Made by a program: the position numbers and the translations under genes. Shown here piece after piece: positions 49,101 through 59,496 of a DNA stretch of 64,000 nucleotides; positions within the stretch are counted from its first letter, which is position 1; each line of letters opens with the position of its first letter. The notes beneath the pieces are model-generated. The model saw only the letters and a list, made by a program, of their open reading frames with translations. It was not told the origin of the DNA and ran no database searches. The DNA comes from Dryas octopetala (lineage: Eukaryota > Streptophyta > Magnoliopsida > Rosales > Rosaceae): the NCBI GenBank assembly GCA_963921425.1, contig OY992837.1:9459896-9523895 (forward strand), read 5' to 3'.

Positions 49101-50105
49101 CATTACTACTATTTTGGTTTTGGTGAGATCCCAAAAGTACTATTTCGCCTACAGAATAGAGATCCAAACAGCTTAAAAGAGACATTAATTTTCTTATATG
49201 GCCTAGATTAAGATATATCTTCTTCATTATTTAAATCCCGTTTATTCCTAATTATATCATTATATTTTTTAGAATCCTAAACAATCACGATGAGATAATT
49301 ATGTTTCAAATAATTTTCAAATCAAATCATATGTTTAACTAAAATAATTATCTTAATGATCTTGACTTTTTGCTTGAACTCTCCCTGGCGGTTGCATCGC
49401 AGCCTAAACTCAGTGTAGGCCGCATGTGTCAAAGTTTTGCTAAAACAATTTATTCTTTATTAATTTGTTGTATCCTCCAAGTTTTGTTTACTTTTGGGAA
49501 TTAGAAATTACGGTCTTAAAACCCCCAACAGATAGTTTCTCACACTGAATTATCAATCTAATTGCTCCATTGTGTCCCGAGCAGGAGTGGAATGGATATG
49601 GTATTGATAGAAAATCACAAAGGGAGCGCATGTCTCATTCCTCACACGTCTTTTACATGGAAACATCAAACAAAAAGGAAACAGATTATTGATTCCAAGT
49701 TTTTTCTTCACGGGGCCATATATAATATAAAAAAAAAAAATCAATGTCAAGTTACACATCATACATCTCACACACACACACACAAAAAACGTCCACCAGC
49801 GTCCTAATCATGTCCAACTGGAGATATACAAATATGGACACTCTTATCGTGTCTGGGGAATATTATCATGCATGTTTGTAATTTTGTGTATATCAAATTA
49901 TAATTATGAGTATAAAATCCCATTGTCATTTGCATAACAACATAGGTCTCCTAAAGTTATTTAGACCAAGCCAAATGGGTTTGTCGGACAAGCCCTTCAT
50001 CCCACTTGCTTCTTAATTACTAAAACAAAAATTATAAGTGTAACCAAGGCTCCAATTGATCTAAGATGCCTAGCTATTATAATGCTAATAAGTAATAACA
50101 ATCAT

Positions 50106-50110
<5 letters not shown>

Positions 50111-50185
<75 letters not shown>
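50111..50185. repeat. (GA)n microsatellite, about 75 bp
   Basis: This is an uninterrupted AG tract of about 37 units. Confidence 0.97.
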
Positions 50186-50187
<2 letters not shown>

Positions 50188-50394
50188 TCTTTCTTCAACC
50201 AAGCTCTAAGTTGTAACCTGTTTTACAGGAGACATTTGACAAAGTTTTCACTAAAAAGCCCAAAAGAGGCCCAAAAGAAACAACAACTAGGACAAGCCCA
50301 AACAAGAGAACCCAAATACACATTAAATTTAGCTTTCGATATCATTAATTTAGTTTTCACTTAACATAAATACTGCATACACCCGTTACATCAA

Positions 50395-51730
50395 AGTTTT
50401 ACTTCACTGAAATTCAAATCCTATGTTCAACAAAGTACATCTTTCAATGTCGCTCAATGCACCCAACAAATATCACTCAAAGTCACAAGTCACAACCTTG
50501 GTCAACCAAATACCCCAACAGATAGCAGCTGAATAACTTGATATCATCTAAAAAAATGGTTCAATTATGTCAGGAATTACCAATGGAGATGTAGATATTT
50601 TATTTCATTAATTCTAACTTTGCTGAGGGAGATGTATATATTTAGTCAATTATTAACTTGATAGAAAAGGTCATATAGGGGAATTTGTTTTTGGGCCTTA
50701 AGGCCCCAAGTCTACCAAAATAAAAAGGTCATATAGGGGAAATGAAACTCAGTTATCTTCAAATCCCAACAGCTATGAGATATATAAATACAGAAATTTA
50801 AGGATCATCAGCAATGATCTATGAATATCTGAAATTAGGTGAATATGCAATTGAAGTGATTGTAGGAGTGAAATCTTAATAACTCAGTAAGCCACCCCTG
50901 AAAAGAAAGAACAGAAAATATATCCAACCAAACTTTTTTATTAAAAGAAAATAAACAAGAATTGAACTGATGATAAAATAGTTTCAAAGAAAACTAGAAA
51001 AAGCAGTAGACAACAATGGAATTACAAGGCTTTATTTTTTCATGCTAAATCTATTTTTAAAGTTAAAGAGCAGAAATTATAAATCAACTGAACGATGAGA
51101 TACAACAATTCACCACGCGTAGGAACTTCAGTCTATCCAATTCAACTCTTTGGAAAGTGATTATATGTTTCAACCACAAACAGAAATAGAGGAGCAAATA
51201 AACAATCTCAACACACATTAACTCCAACACTTGAAAACATCATAAACAAAATCATCAAAGTCATAGGCATACCACTTTAGGATCAAAGAGAAAAGAAAAG
51301 TATTTTGCAGAACTGCATTAAACTTTAAAACGAGTACCGAACCATGCATAGAAGTAGTTAAAAGAGCATATTAGGAATAGATAACATTGGATCAACCACT
51401 CCCATCGGCTAGCTAGGTTATTCTATTACCTGAACCAGAGCATCATCAATTACCAATTGGTTGAAAAAATTACATTATTTAAGTCCCAAGATTGATTTCT
51501 CTATCACTGTGTGCATCCAAGAAAGCTCAGATCCCATGTTCAACATTATACATTTTAAAGCTAGCTCAAAACACTCAAACCCAAATTGCTAATCATCAAA
51601 TGATTACTAACCACAAACCTAAGAAACAGAGCACCCTGCAGGTACAAAACTTACCATACAAGTCCAATCCAACAATTATCACTCACAAGTCACAACCTTG
51701 GTTAACCAAATACCCCAACAGATAGTAACT
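50395..51730. repeat. Repeated DNA downstream of NHL pair
   Basis: The word CACAACCTTGG(T)TAACCAAATACCCCAACAG occurs at about 50487 and 51690. 'AGAGCACCCT' and 'GAGCAAATAAACAATCTCAA' segments at 51190-51660 recur at about 55195-55410. 'ACTGTGTGCATCCAA'-like and 'ATGTTCAA' segments recur at about 51505, 54810 and 55140. All are in the same orientation. Confidence 0.65.
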
Positions 51731-52173
51731 AGACCAATGCCCGTTAACTAAAGACCTTGCATAGGGTAAGACCAATATATATTGGCCCTAAACTAGTCTA
51801 AAGAACCTGCATTTTCAAAACCAACTATTACAAAGCAACATTCAACATCCAAAGTGGTGAAGGCCCAAATTATATGCACAAGAAAAATAGTCTCTCACTC
51901 TTTTCACTCCTTGTGCATGGAGTGTGAGTACTCAGAAGCTACTCTTGGATTGCAGGATGTATTATTTCTCAATGCAATTCATTCAAAAAATGCAACATAG
52001 TTACGAGTAACAACCAAAATCAGCATAAAAGAACAAAGAATGTATGAGAATGAAAAAAACATAATTCAACAAATAACCAATATTATATCCCATGGCCTAA
52101 AATAGTAACAAGGACTAATTATAATGTTCCCAGTTTTCTCCTATAAAAAATGTTCCTAATTTATGAATATTAC

Positions 52174-52923
52174 TCAAAGTGGCAACGAGAAACCCACCTG
52201 GCACTTCTTTGACTGACCCGTCAAAGACCCGGTCCCATTATTATTCGGGGAAAACCCGAATTCAACAGGGTCACAGCAGACGTGCAACAAATAGGACCAC
52301 AACTCAAACCCAAACCCGAATTCAACTCTGACGATGAATCTCACCCGCCCACCAACTTTCTCGTCCGAGATTTGCTTGGCCACGTCATCACCCACGTACT
52401 CGTTCACCGTCACCAGTTTCAGATGGACACGTGTCTGGTTCCTCTTGTCTAGAATGAAGGGAGCTAACGACGACGTTCCAAGGCGGAGTTCGTCGTCATC
52501 GTCATCATCGTCCTTGTACGCGTAGAAGAGCGAGGCCTGGAGTTGGTCGTAGTGCATCCTGGACATGTGGCTGGGGTTCGTAACAAGGAGCGTCAGATCC
52601 CACGTGGCAGTTAACTCGGAGCCAGTCACATTGAGCGGGTACACAGTGGCCGAGTCGACCCGGAACTCGGGGTAGTGGGTCAAGAAGATTCTGAGAATGA
52701 TAAACATGCCGATGAAAAACAAGAGGAGGACGCAGGCGGCGGATTTTCTATTCCAACGGCGGCAGCTGCGATCATCATCAGGTAGCGGTGGGGCCGCTGG
52801 GGCTGCATAGGGATAAGCATCATAGGCTGTAGCGACTGGGTAGCCGGCTGCGACTTCGCCAGTTGGCTGAGCCGGATAGCCGGTCACTGTCTTGTAGTCT
52901 TGGGATTCGGCTGTACTAGCCAT
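52174..52923 (-). CDS. NHL/LEA_2 family membrane protein, tandem copy A
   Basis: This is a single exon of 249 residues, starting MASTAESQDYKTVTGYPAQP. The N-terminus is cytosolic, Ala/Tyr/Pro-rich with GYP repeats, and ends in an acidic-basic patch (PDDDRSCRRWNRK). One helix spans about residues 63-83 (ACVLLLFFIGMFIILRIFL). The LEA_2-like domain follows, with 'FRVDSATVYPLNV', 'LTATWDLTLLVTNPSHM' and 'MHYDQLQASLFY'. An unusual run of seven Asp lies in the middle (about residue 139). Its closest relative here is the gene at 55485, sharing DYKTVTGYP, 'VDSATV.PLN', 'LTATWDLTLL' and 'GDDVAK.ISD'. Function is inferred only from the family: plasma membrane, stress or defence. Confidence 0.85.
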   Translation of the reverse strand: MASTAESQDYKTVTGYPAQPTGEVAAGYPVATAYDAYPYAAPAAPPLPDDDRSCRRWNRKSAACVLLLFFIGMFIILRIFLTHYPEFRVDSATVYPLNVTGSELTATWDLTLLVTNPSHMSRMHYDQLQASLFYAYKDDDDDDDELRLGTSSLAPFILDKRNQTRVHLKLVTVNEYVGDDVAKQISDEKVGGRVRFIVRVEFGFGFELWSYLLHVCCDPVEFGFSPNNNGTGSLTGQSKKCQVGFSLPL

Positions 52924-53578
52924 TTTGCAGAGAGCAGCGGGTTGTTTTAGGTTTCGATTTTGAAAAGAGATGAATAATGGGGTTTGTTTTTGTTATGACT
53001 TGTGACTTGTGACTTGTGAGTAAACAAATAAATGAAGATTTTTTGGATGCTTATGAAAAAAAAAAAAAAAAATTTTATCACTTTCTAGTTTCTACTACTA
53101 AATAATTAATAATCTTAAATATAAATATAGTTAATAATATAATTAAGCTAAATGGTAAAATGTGTAATTTAAGAGCATTACCAAGTAGCAACGGAGGTAG
53201 TAAATATGTAGGTCATAAGTGCCCTTTAGTAACTCATGTGTATTTTAATATGAAAATTTATTATTTTAAAAATTTATTATATGTAGGGCAATTTCTTCAG
53301 AAAGAAACGCATTAATTGTTACAGGTTTCGGTTCCGAGATTTGATCACCATCATCCTCGTCTTTATTTATTAATTTATAGCTGTTGGGGATAGACTTCGA
53401 GGTCTTTTATGTATTTGATATCCAACAAAACTCTTCTCTTTTCTCTCTCTCTCTCTTTTTATTGAAACTCTTCATTATTATCTTGTCAAATCAAATCCAC
53501 TATACAAAATTAATATTTCAGAATTAATTAGTCATCAAGTATAATTGGCTGGCATCTCCATTAGAATTAAGTTGTCAG
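52924..53578. other. 5' region of NHL copy A
   Basis: It holds the promoter and leader of the minus-strand gene ending at 52923. A run of 18 A is at about 53055-53072. No further gene is seen. Confidence 0.5.
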
Positions 53579-54087
53579 GGGTTTGGGATTGCTGCGGAGG
53601 AGCCAAAAAATTATTGTAGATAACAATTTTTAATTACATGTAACAGTTTTGGTGTTTAGTAAAAAAATAAAAAATTATTTTTCTCTATAATTCTCAACTC
53701 TCTACGACAAAAATAAAAAGTAAATTTCTAGGTGTTTTGAATGCTGCAGTGACTCATAGCAACAATAAATATTTTATTTTACCTATAATACTCTCATTGA
53801 TTTCTATAATTTTTATTTGTTTATTTTAAATTAAAAAATATGTCTATTGTTAATTATATTTTATATTATGATAATTAATTATAATATTTTATTTATACGA
53901 TTAAAATTATAATATACCATCAAAAATTTCAAAAACAAGTAAACAAACATTTTATTTTTACTAAACAAATAAGTGAAATGCACTTTCAGTATTATGTCCA
54001 TTTTAGTAATTATATACAGTCACAACATTTTTATATTAACATTTACCAAACACTCCATTTTTTCTCACAGCAATACCAAACTGGACC
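53579..54087. mobile_element. TIR element candidate, about 510 bp
   Basis: The left end GGTTTGGGATTGCTGCGGAG and the reverse complement of the right end, GGTCCAGTTTGGTATTGCTG, are alike over about 18 bases. The interior is AT-rich with TTAGTAAAAAAATAAAAAATT-type words. No target duplication was recognised. It sits in the upstream region of NHL copy A and is not seen in the equivalent region of copy B. Confidence 0.5.
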
Positions 54088-54360
54088 ATAAACAAATTAA
54101 ATGGGATTTAATTATGAGAGATTGTTTTATAAGAGCTTTAGATTAATCCATTGATACAAATTTAATCTAATCTATATTCATTTTATTTCCCAATAACTCA
54201 TTATAAATTACTAACCCTTAAAACAAAAAAAACACCTAACCCAACCCATGTTATTCCTCGTCTCGTTTTTGACCTCCTTCGCCAACAAGTTCACCTCAAA
54301 ACCTCTTAAAGTGTAGAATGAAATTTGTAAAGGCTGCATGTTCAATTTTAATTTTAAGAA

Positions 54361-54440
54361 TTTGAACATACCTAGTTATATAGCAAAAATAATTTAACAA
54401 AACCGTTAACATAATAAGTTGGGTTAGGAACATCGAAACA
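54361..54440. repeat. Upstream duplicate block of NHL pair, copy A
   Basis: 'AATAATTTAACAAAACCGTT', 'AAGTTGGGTTAGGAACAT' and nearby words recur at about 57392-57475 in the same order. The blocks lie 1.4 kb and 1.2 kb upstream of the two paired NHL genes. Confidence 0.7.
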
Positions 54441-55484
54441 ATGTACATACACTTGTAAGAAGCCACGTCAACACTCAACGAATCAATTGACACCCAATTT
54501 TACAGTGATGCAACGAGTTTAAAACTTTGAGTATTAAATTGCAAGATTTTCAACATAGAGTATTAAAATGAATTTTGAGTAACAATAATACTAGGAATCT
54601 CAAATTTATATTCCAAATATACGTGTCAGTGTTTTACTTGTTATAAAATTAATAATCATTTAAGTGGACCATGTATGAATCGATAATTTGGGATCTAAAA
54701 TTGAAATACAAATTTGGGATCCCTAGCACTAGCTACTCAACCCCCTTGAGTTAGGTTCAACCAAAGTATCACCAATTACTAATGGATTGAGAGCATAGTA
54801 AGTCACACTAGCATATCCAATAAAGTTCAGATCATATGTTCAAAAGAATAGTGTGGTTTGATATATATCATTCACAAGCAGCATATAGGAGGGATATATT
54901 CCTTTACAAAAAGAGATCTGTATCTAAGGGAAAACACTATATATTCTGAAAGATAACTTTATATAACGTATTAGAGAAATTTTCAAAACTAACAATATTT
55001 TTTTCATTACAAACTTTTAACTTTTTTTTTCTCCAACTTGCCTCAAATAGTGATCAAACCCGGCCCCTTGAGTTAGGTTCAACCAAATTATCACCAATTG
55101 CTAATGGATTGAAAACATATCAGTATTTAACTATCACTTTGTGCATCCAACAAAATACATCTTCAAGCTACGTAACTCAATACTCATCGAATGATTACGA
55201 ACCTCAGGCCTAAGAAAAAGAGCACCCTCGAACCAAAACTTGCCACACAAGTTTAAACCACAAAATCACAAATAGAAATAAAAGAGCAAATAAACAATCT
55301 CAACATTAATACCACTTTAGCATCATAAACAAAAGGAAAGCATTTTGCTCAAGTGCATTAAAAATTCAAAACCAGTACCAAATTTTAGAAGTAGGTTAAA
55401 GGAGGCTTGAGAAGCCAATAAGTAGCTTTGTGAAGATCAATCTCTGATCGATGGCCTTAATTACCTAATGATCAATCTTTATCT
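54441..55484. other. Region between NHL copies A and B
   Basis: I see no gene. It holds two copies of a 'TTGAGTTAGGTTCAACCAAA' repeat (about 54753 and 55068), each followed by 'TATCACCAATT.CTAATGGATTGA', and the 3' flank of copy B shared with 51190-51660. Confidence 0.6.
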
Positions 55485-56216
55485 TCACCAAACCAGAACA
55501 CGGCACTGGCGGTCCTGCTTTGACTGACCCATCAAAGTCCCCGTCCCATTATTTGAGGAAAACCCGAATTCGACCCGTTTGCAAAAGATCCGCATTAAAT
55601 GGTTGTCCTCCGTCCGCAACATATTGAACCTACCCCAAGCGTGCACTACCACTCCGAAACTTACCGACCCACGACCCTTTCCGTCCGATATTTCCTTCGC
55701 CACGTCATCGCCGACGTGCTTCCTTACCGTTTCGAATTTCAAACCCACACGTGTCTGGTTGTTTAAAACAAAGGGATCCAACGACGTCGTTGCGAGGCGG
55801 GTACCGTTCCCGTAGAAGAGCGAGGCCAGGAGGTCGTCTACGTAGAAGATTGGGCTCTTTAGGTTGCGGCTCGTGGCGAGGAGCGTCAGGTCCCACGTGG
55901 CGGTTAACTCAGAGGAGCGAGTCAAGTTGAGTGGGGACACGGTGGCTGAGTCGACCCGGAACCGGGGGACTTGGGTCCACCCCTCGAGACAACCGACGAT
56001 TACAAAGCAGAAGACAAGAAGGGTGACTATCAACAGAATCTGCGGCTGCCCGCGATCATCATCAGAGAGTCGGGCTTCTTCATCGGGATCGTAGCCGGCT
56101 GGGTAGCCGGCTTCGACTTCGCCAAGCTCAGCCGGATAGCCGGTCACTGTCTTGTAGTCATGGGCTTTGGCTGTAGTATTACCCTTTTCAGTCGTCTTCT
56201 TCAGAAACCAACTCAT
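55485..56216 (-). CDS. NHL/LEA_2 family membrane protein, tandem copy B
   Basis: This is a single exon of 243 residues, starting MSWFLKKTTEKGNTTAKAHD, followed by DYKTVTGYPAELGEVEAGYP. It differs from copy A in the first 18 residues, in a shorter GYP stretch, and in lacking the Asp run. One helix spans about residues 58-79 (ILLIVTLLVFCFVIVGCLEG). The domain has 'FRVDSATVSPLNL', 'LTATWDLTLLATS' and 'IFYVDDLLASLFYG'. The usual Asn-Pro of the family's 'NPN/NPS' turn is replaced (TSRNLKSP), suggesting relaxed or changed constraint. TATAAATA on the minus strand at about 56260-56268 gives a very short leader. The reading frame is intact. Confidence 0.82.
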   Translation of the reverse strand: MSWFLKKTTEKGNTTAKAHDYKTVTGYPAELGEVEAGYPAGYDPDEEARLSDDDRGQPQILLIVTLLVFCFVIVGCLEGWTQVPRFRVDSATVSPLNLTRSSELTATWDLTLLATSRNLKSPIFYVDDLLASLFYGNGTRLATTSLDPFVLNNQTRVGLKFETVRKHVGDDVAKEISDGKGRGSVSFGVVVHAWGRFNMLRTEDNHLMRIFCKRVEFGFSSNNGTGTLMGQSKQDRQCRVLVW

Positions 56217-56260
56217 GTTTTGAGGCGGCTATGAGATTGGGGTTCGTTTTGGGATCGTTG

Positions 56261-56268
56261 TATTTATA
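56261..56268 (-). promoter_or_regulatory. TATA box of NHL copy B
   Basis: TATAAATA on the minus strand is about 45 bases upstream of the ATG at 56216, which implies a leader of about 15-20 bases. Confidence 0.5.
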
Positions 56269-56477
56269 TGTGATCAGAGATTTCAAGGTCTTTTATTTTT
56301 ATTTGATATCAAATAAAATTATTCATCATTATCCAATAATATATAGAATGGATTATCTCTTTTATCTTTTTTAAATTCAATTTCTTTTTCTCATGGCACG
56401 CACACCCAATGTGAGAGTCATATATTTTTTAAGAGCAATAAATGGATTAGCATTGTCATTAACTTAAATATTCATAA

Positions 56478-56879
56478 CAGTAATGCTATACTTACCACAT
56501 TTTTATACCACAATTTCATACCATCTTACATGACATCTATATATTGGACACTAAAAATTAAAAAATAAAACCTAAAAAAGAAAAAGGAAATAGCCTTCCA
56601 GTAAAGTAATGACACATCAGGTGGGATACAAATGTAGGAAAAAAAAATGTGGGACAACTAGCATTATTGTATTCATAATAATAAATTAACAATAATGCTA
56701 GTTGTTCCTTTTTTTTTTCCTACATTTGTATCCCATTTGATATGTCATTACTTTACTGGAAGAGTATTTTCTTTTTCTTTGTTAGGTTTTATTTTTTAAT
56801 TTTTAGTGTCCAATGTATGAATGCCATGTAAGATGGTATGAAATTGTGGTATAAAAATGTGGTAAGTGTAGCATTACTG
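56478..56879. mobile_element. Foldback MITE, 402 bp, arms about 190 bp
   Basis: The ends are CAGTAATGCTATACTTACCA and its near-exact complement at the right. The arms match almost throughout, including 'CCAGTAAAGTAATGACA' and 'ATTGGACACTAAAAATTAAA'. The centre holds a second inverted pair, GGACAACTAGCATTATTGT/ACAATAATGCTAGTTGTTCC. The flanks give only a short ATAA direct repeat, so the superfamily is uncertain. Transcription through it would give a double-stranded RNA able to feed small-RNA production. Confidence 0.85.
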
Positions 56880-57814
56880 ATAAATTAATTACCAATTACA
56901 TGATATACAAAATTAACTTAAAATAAAATGTAATTATTATAAAAATCATAATTAAAGAATGTTTAATATAATAAATTAATTGACACAACATTAAAATTAG
57001 TCATTTGTCAACTAAAGGGTAAAATAGATATTAAAAATAAATAAATAAAATACAACAATAATAGAAATTCAACATGTCAAGGTAAAATAGGGCCTAATTT
57101 AATAACTAAAAAATGGTGGATTTAATTCAAAATCAACGATCGTATTCGGGTTTTTGTCCAATTACCTCTTAAAATAATAGGAACATATATATTCACATAT
57201 ATGCATGTTATCTTAAATTTTGAATGTTTTACACATAAACATAGGTTGTTTGTGAGTAAGCACATATCTTGCTAGATGTACGATTCCACACAAATCACAT
57301 GAACCATTCATATCATCATATGTCGAGAATCTTCGTGACACAGTCATATACATATAGCTCTACATATAGAGTTGATATAGAAGCATATATAGTTAATTAT
57401 ATAGAACAAATAATTTAACAAAAACCGTTTAACATTATAAGTTGGGTTAGGAACATAGAAACCGTGTGCACTTTGTAACAATACTGGGAAATGCATATAA
57501 CCGGCAAATGAGTAAGCACCAATAGTTGAGATATATTTAGATTTTAGTGATGCAAGATGTACGTCTTAATCAACCTTTGACTCAATTGATGAATGGATCT
57601 ACTATAATTTTATGAATTGATCTACTATAATTTTATGAATTGATCTAAATTTCGTTATCAGATTTCAGGATTCCTACAATCAAAAGAAGTACCATTGCAT
57701 CTCTATATATATATTACCAAACTGACAATCCCCATATATCAATGGACAAATGGAATCGAAGAAGATGAATATGACTAAGAGAGAGAGAAAGAGAGGGAGG
57801 ACAAAATTGCGACC
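56880..57814. other. Gene-free stretch upstream of NHL copy B
   Basis: There is no gene. It holds the duplicate block at about 57392-57475 and a 24-bp tandem duplication 'CTACTATAATTTTATGAATTGAT' at about 57599-57645. Confidence 0.55.
57392..57475. repeat. Upstream duplicate block of NHL pair, copy B
   Basis: This is the partner of 54361-54440, in the same orientation. Confidence 0.7.
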
Positions 57815-58636
57815 TCAATCCTTGGAAATGTCACATTTCTTGGACCCACCTTGCAACGATCCACCATTTGAACCCTGCGCAATAGCAACCTTCAAATCCG
57901 AACAATTAACCTTGAGGCTCCCAATCCTGTGGTACAAAAGACCCGACCTGATGTTGTACCGAACATTCAACCTCATATTGAAAGTCACCACCCCTTCCTT
58001 CTGCTCCTTCTCCATGTCCTCCACCGCCCCATTCGCCGTCATGTTGGTGGTCTCTATCTTCATCTGCATTGTGGTATGGTCTCTGCCGTATATGTCGTAC
58101 GAGTTCCACGACGACATGGCGGTCAAGTAGTTGTCCTTGTGGTACAGCGAGGTCTCCGAACTCTCCAGCAATAGCCCCGTCTTGTAGCTCGGGTTCTCCA
58201 TGCTGATGGTGGTGTCCCATTTCCCTGAGAAGACTTTGGTTGCCGGGATGAGGTTGAAGTTGGTGACGGAGAAGTACTCGACTGTGAAGACGGGGTCCTC
58301 GGGCTTTGCAAAGAAGAAGACGGAGATGGTGGAGATGAAGGCGAAGATCATTAGGAGAAACATGAGGAGGCAGAAGCAGCGGACGCAGCCGCCAGGGTCG
58401 TCATGTTGGGCGTAGTAGGATTGGGTGTAATAAGGGTTAGCGTAGGCGTATGATCCGTTTGGAGGGTAGACAGCACCACCGCTAGGGTAGGGATGGGGGT
58501 ACCCTTGTTGACCATGCCCGGCATGGGCCATGGCGGCTGGAGGGTCACTCCTAGCAGCTTGGTTGTTGGTTTGGTCTGAGAAGGGCTGAAGATGATGACC
58601 TGATTCAGGTTGGTTGGGTTGGGGCATTGAGGCCAT
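57815..58636 (-). CDS. NHL/LEA_2 family membrane protein, 273 aa
   Basis: This is a single exon starting MASMPQPNQPESGHH; the second Met, three codons on, is an alternative. The long cytosolic N-terminus (about 95 residues) is rich in Pro, Gly, His and Tyr ('YPHPYPSGGAVYPPNGSYAY'). Then come Cys residues (GGCVRCFC) and a helix at about residues 86-110. The LEA_2-like region has 'FTVEYFSVTNFNL', 'FSGKWDTTISMENPSYKTG', 'SSETSLYHKDNYL' and a final Cys in 'SKKCDISKD'. It resembles the proline/tyrosine-rich NHL group in the way copies A and B do, but its sequence is well separated. It should be at the plasma membrane. The function is not known to me. Confidence 0.85.
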   Translation of the reverse strand: MASMPQPNQPESGHHLQPFSDQTNNQAARSDPPAAMAHAGHGQQGYPHPYPSGGAVYPPNGSYAYANPYYTQSYYAQHDDPGGCVRCFCLLMFLLMIFAFISTISVFFFAKPEDPVFTVEYFSVTNFNLIPATKVFSGKWDTTISMENPSYKTGLLLESSETSLYHKDNYLTAMSSWNSYDIYGRDHTTMQMKIETTNMTANGAVEDMEKEQKEGVVTFNMRLNVRYNIRSGLLYHRIGSLKVNCSDLKVAIAQGSNGGSLQGGSKKCDISKD

Positions 58637-59496
58637 AGATGATTATGGTTTTATATTATATCTTCTCTCTAGCTCTCTCAAGAATATTCTGGGAGAGAGA
58701 TGGAGAGAGGGATCGAGAGAGATTGAGAGAGTCGATCTAGGGGTAGAGGATTCAAATCCAATTCAAGGGAGAAGAATAGAGACGGAAGAGTGTAAAAATA
58801 GGTGGGTGGTCTATAAACGCGTAAATAGCGTGATAATAGAGATGGAAGTCACCTATATCTTTATTTGAAATATGGTATAATTATATACAAAAATGTGGCA
58901 AAAATTGTTTTATGCGCGCTATACATAAGAATATATTGTCTACAAAACTTTCTCTCAAATGGATGTTAGTTGATAGAGTCTCATCAATTAATTAATGGAA
59001 TGCTCAGATCGATCATACTCATGATAAAAGGTTATTACAAATCATTTTGTGTGGCCTAATTGCACATCTAAGCCATTTTTTGGCTTTATTGTACGTTATT
59101 ATTCCTGTGGAACAATAGGAACAAAATCTTTTAATATATATATCAAGACTAACTCAAAAATTACAACGAAATCATGCAACTATTTATGCAAGATAATATA
59201 ATCCTCAACTGAAAGAGGGAAAGTACAATATCGGCATTGTCAATAACTGTACACTAATATTTGAAACCATAGTACGTAAAACTGGAGGTGCATTTCCCCT
59301 AATTCCTAAATCAAATGACTCAAATGTTTACCACATGCTTATAGGCCATTGGTGAGACTGTACGTATTTGGCAATGGGATAGATCACTCCAGCTAGCCCA
59401 CAAAATAGCTTAACCTTCTAACCTAATAATATTCCAGCAACAATATTTAGCTAAAGCTTCAATTATGGACATGTACAGTAAGAATTAATTACATGT
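58637..59496. other. Between the fifth and sixth NHL genes
   Basis: It holds the promoter and GA-rich leader of the gene ending at 58636 and the 3' flank of the next minus-strand gene. No other gene is seen. Confidence 0.5.

Larger units (their letters stand above)
42963..52173. other. Long gene-free stretch inside the NHL cluster
   Basis: I find no gene in about 9.2 kb. It contains a poly-G tract (43411-43429), a 23-bp AT-rich tandem array (about 44585-44690), a possible small MITE (46047-46181), a T run (47632-47654), a GA microsatellite (50111-50185), and repeated DNA shared with the flanks of the next NHL genes (about 50395-51730). Frames here are all under 82 codons and without motifs. 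Confidence 0.55.

Noticed and set aside
57906-58220. Minus frame of 104 codons
   Set aside because: It is the wrong register of the fifth NHL gene.
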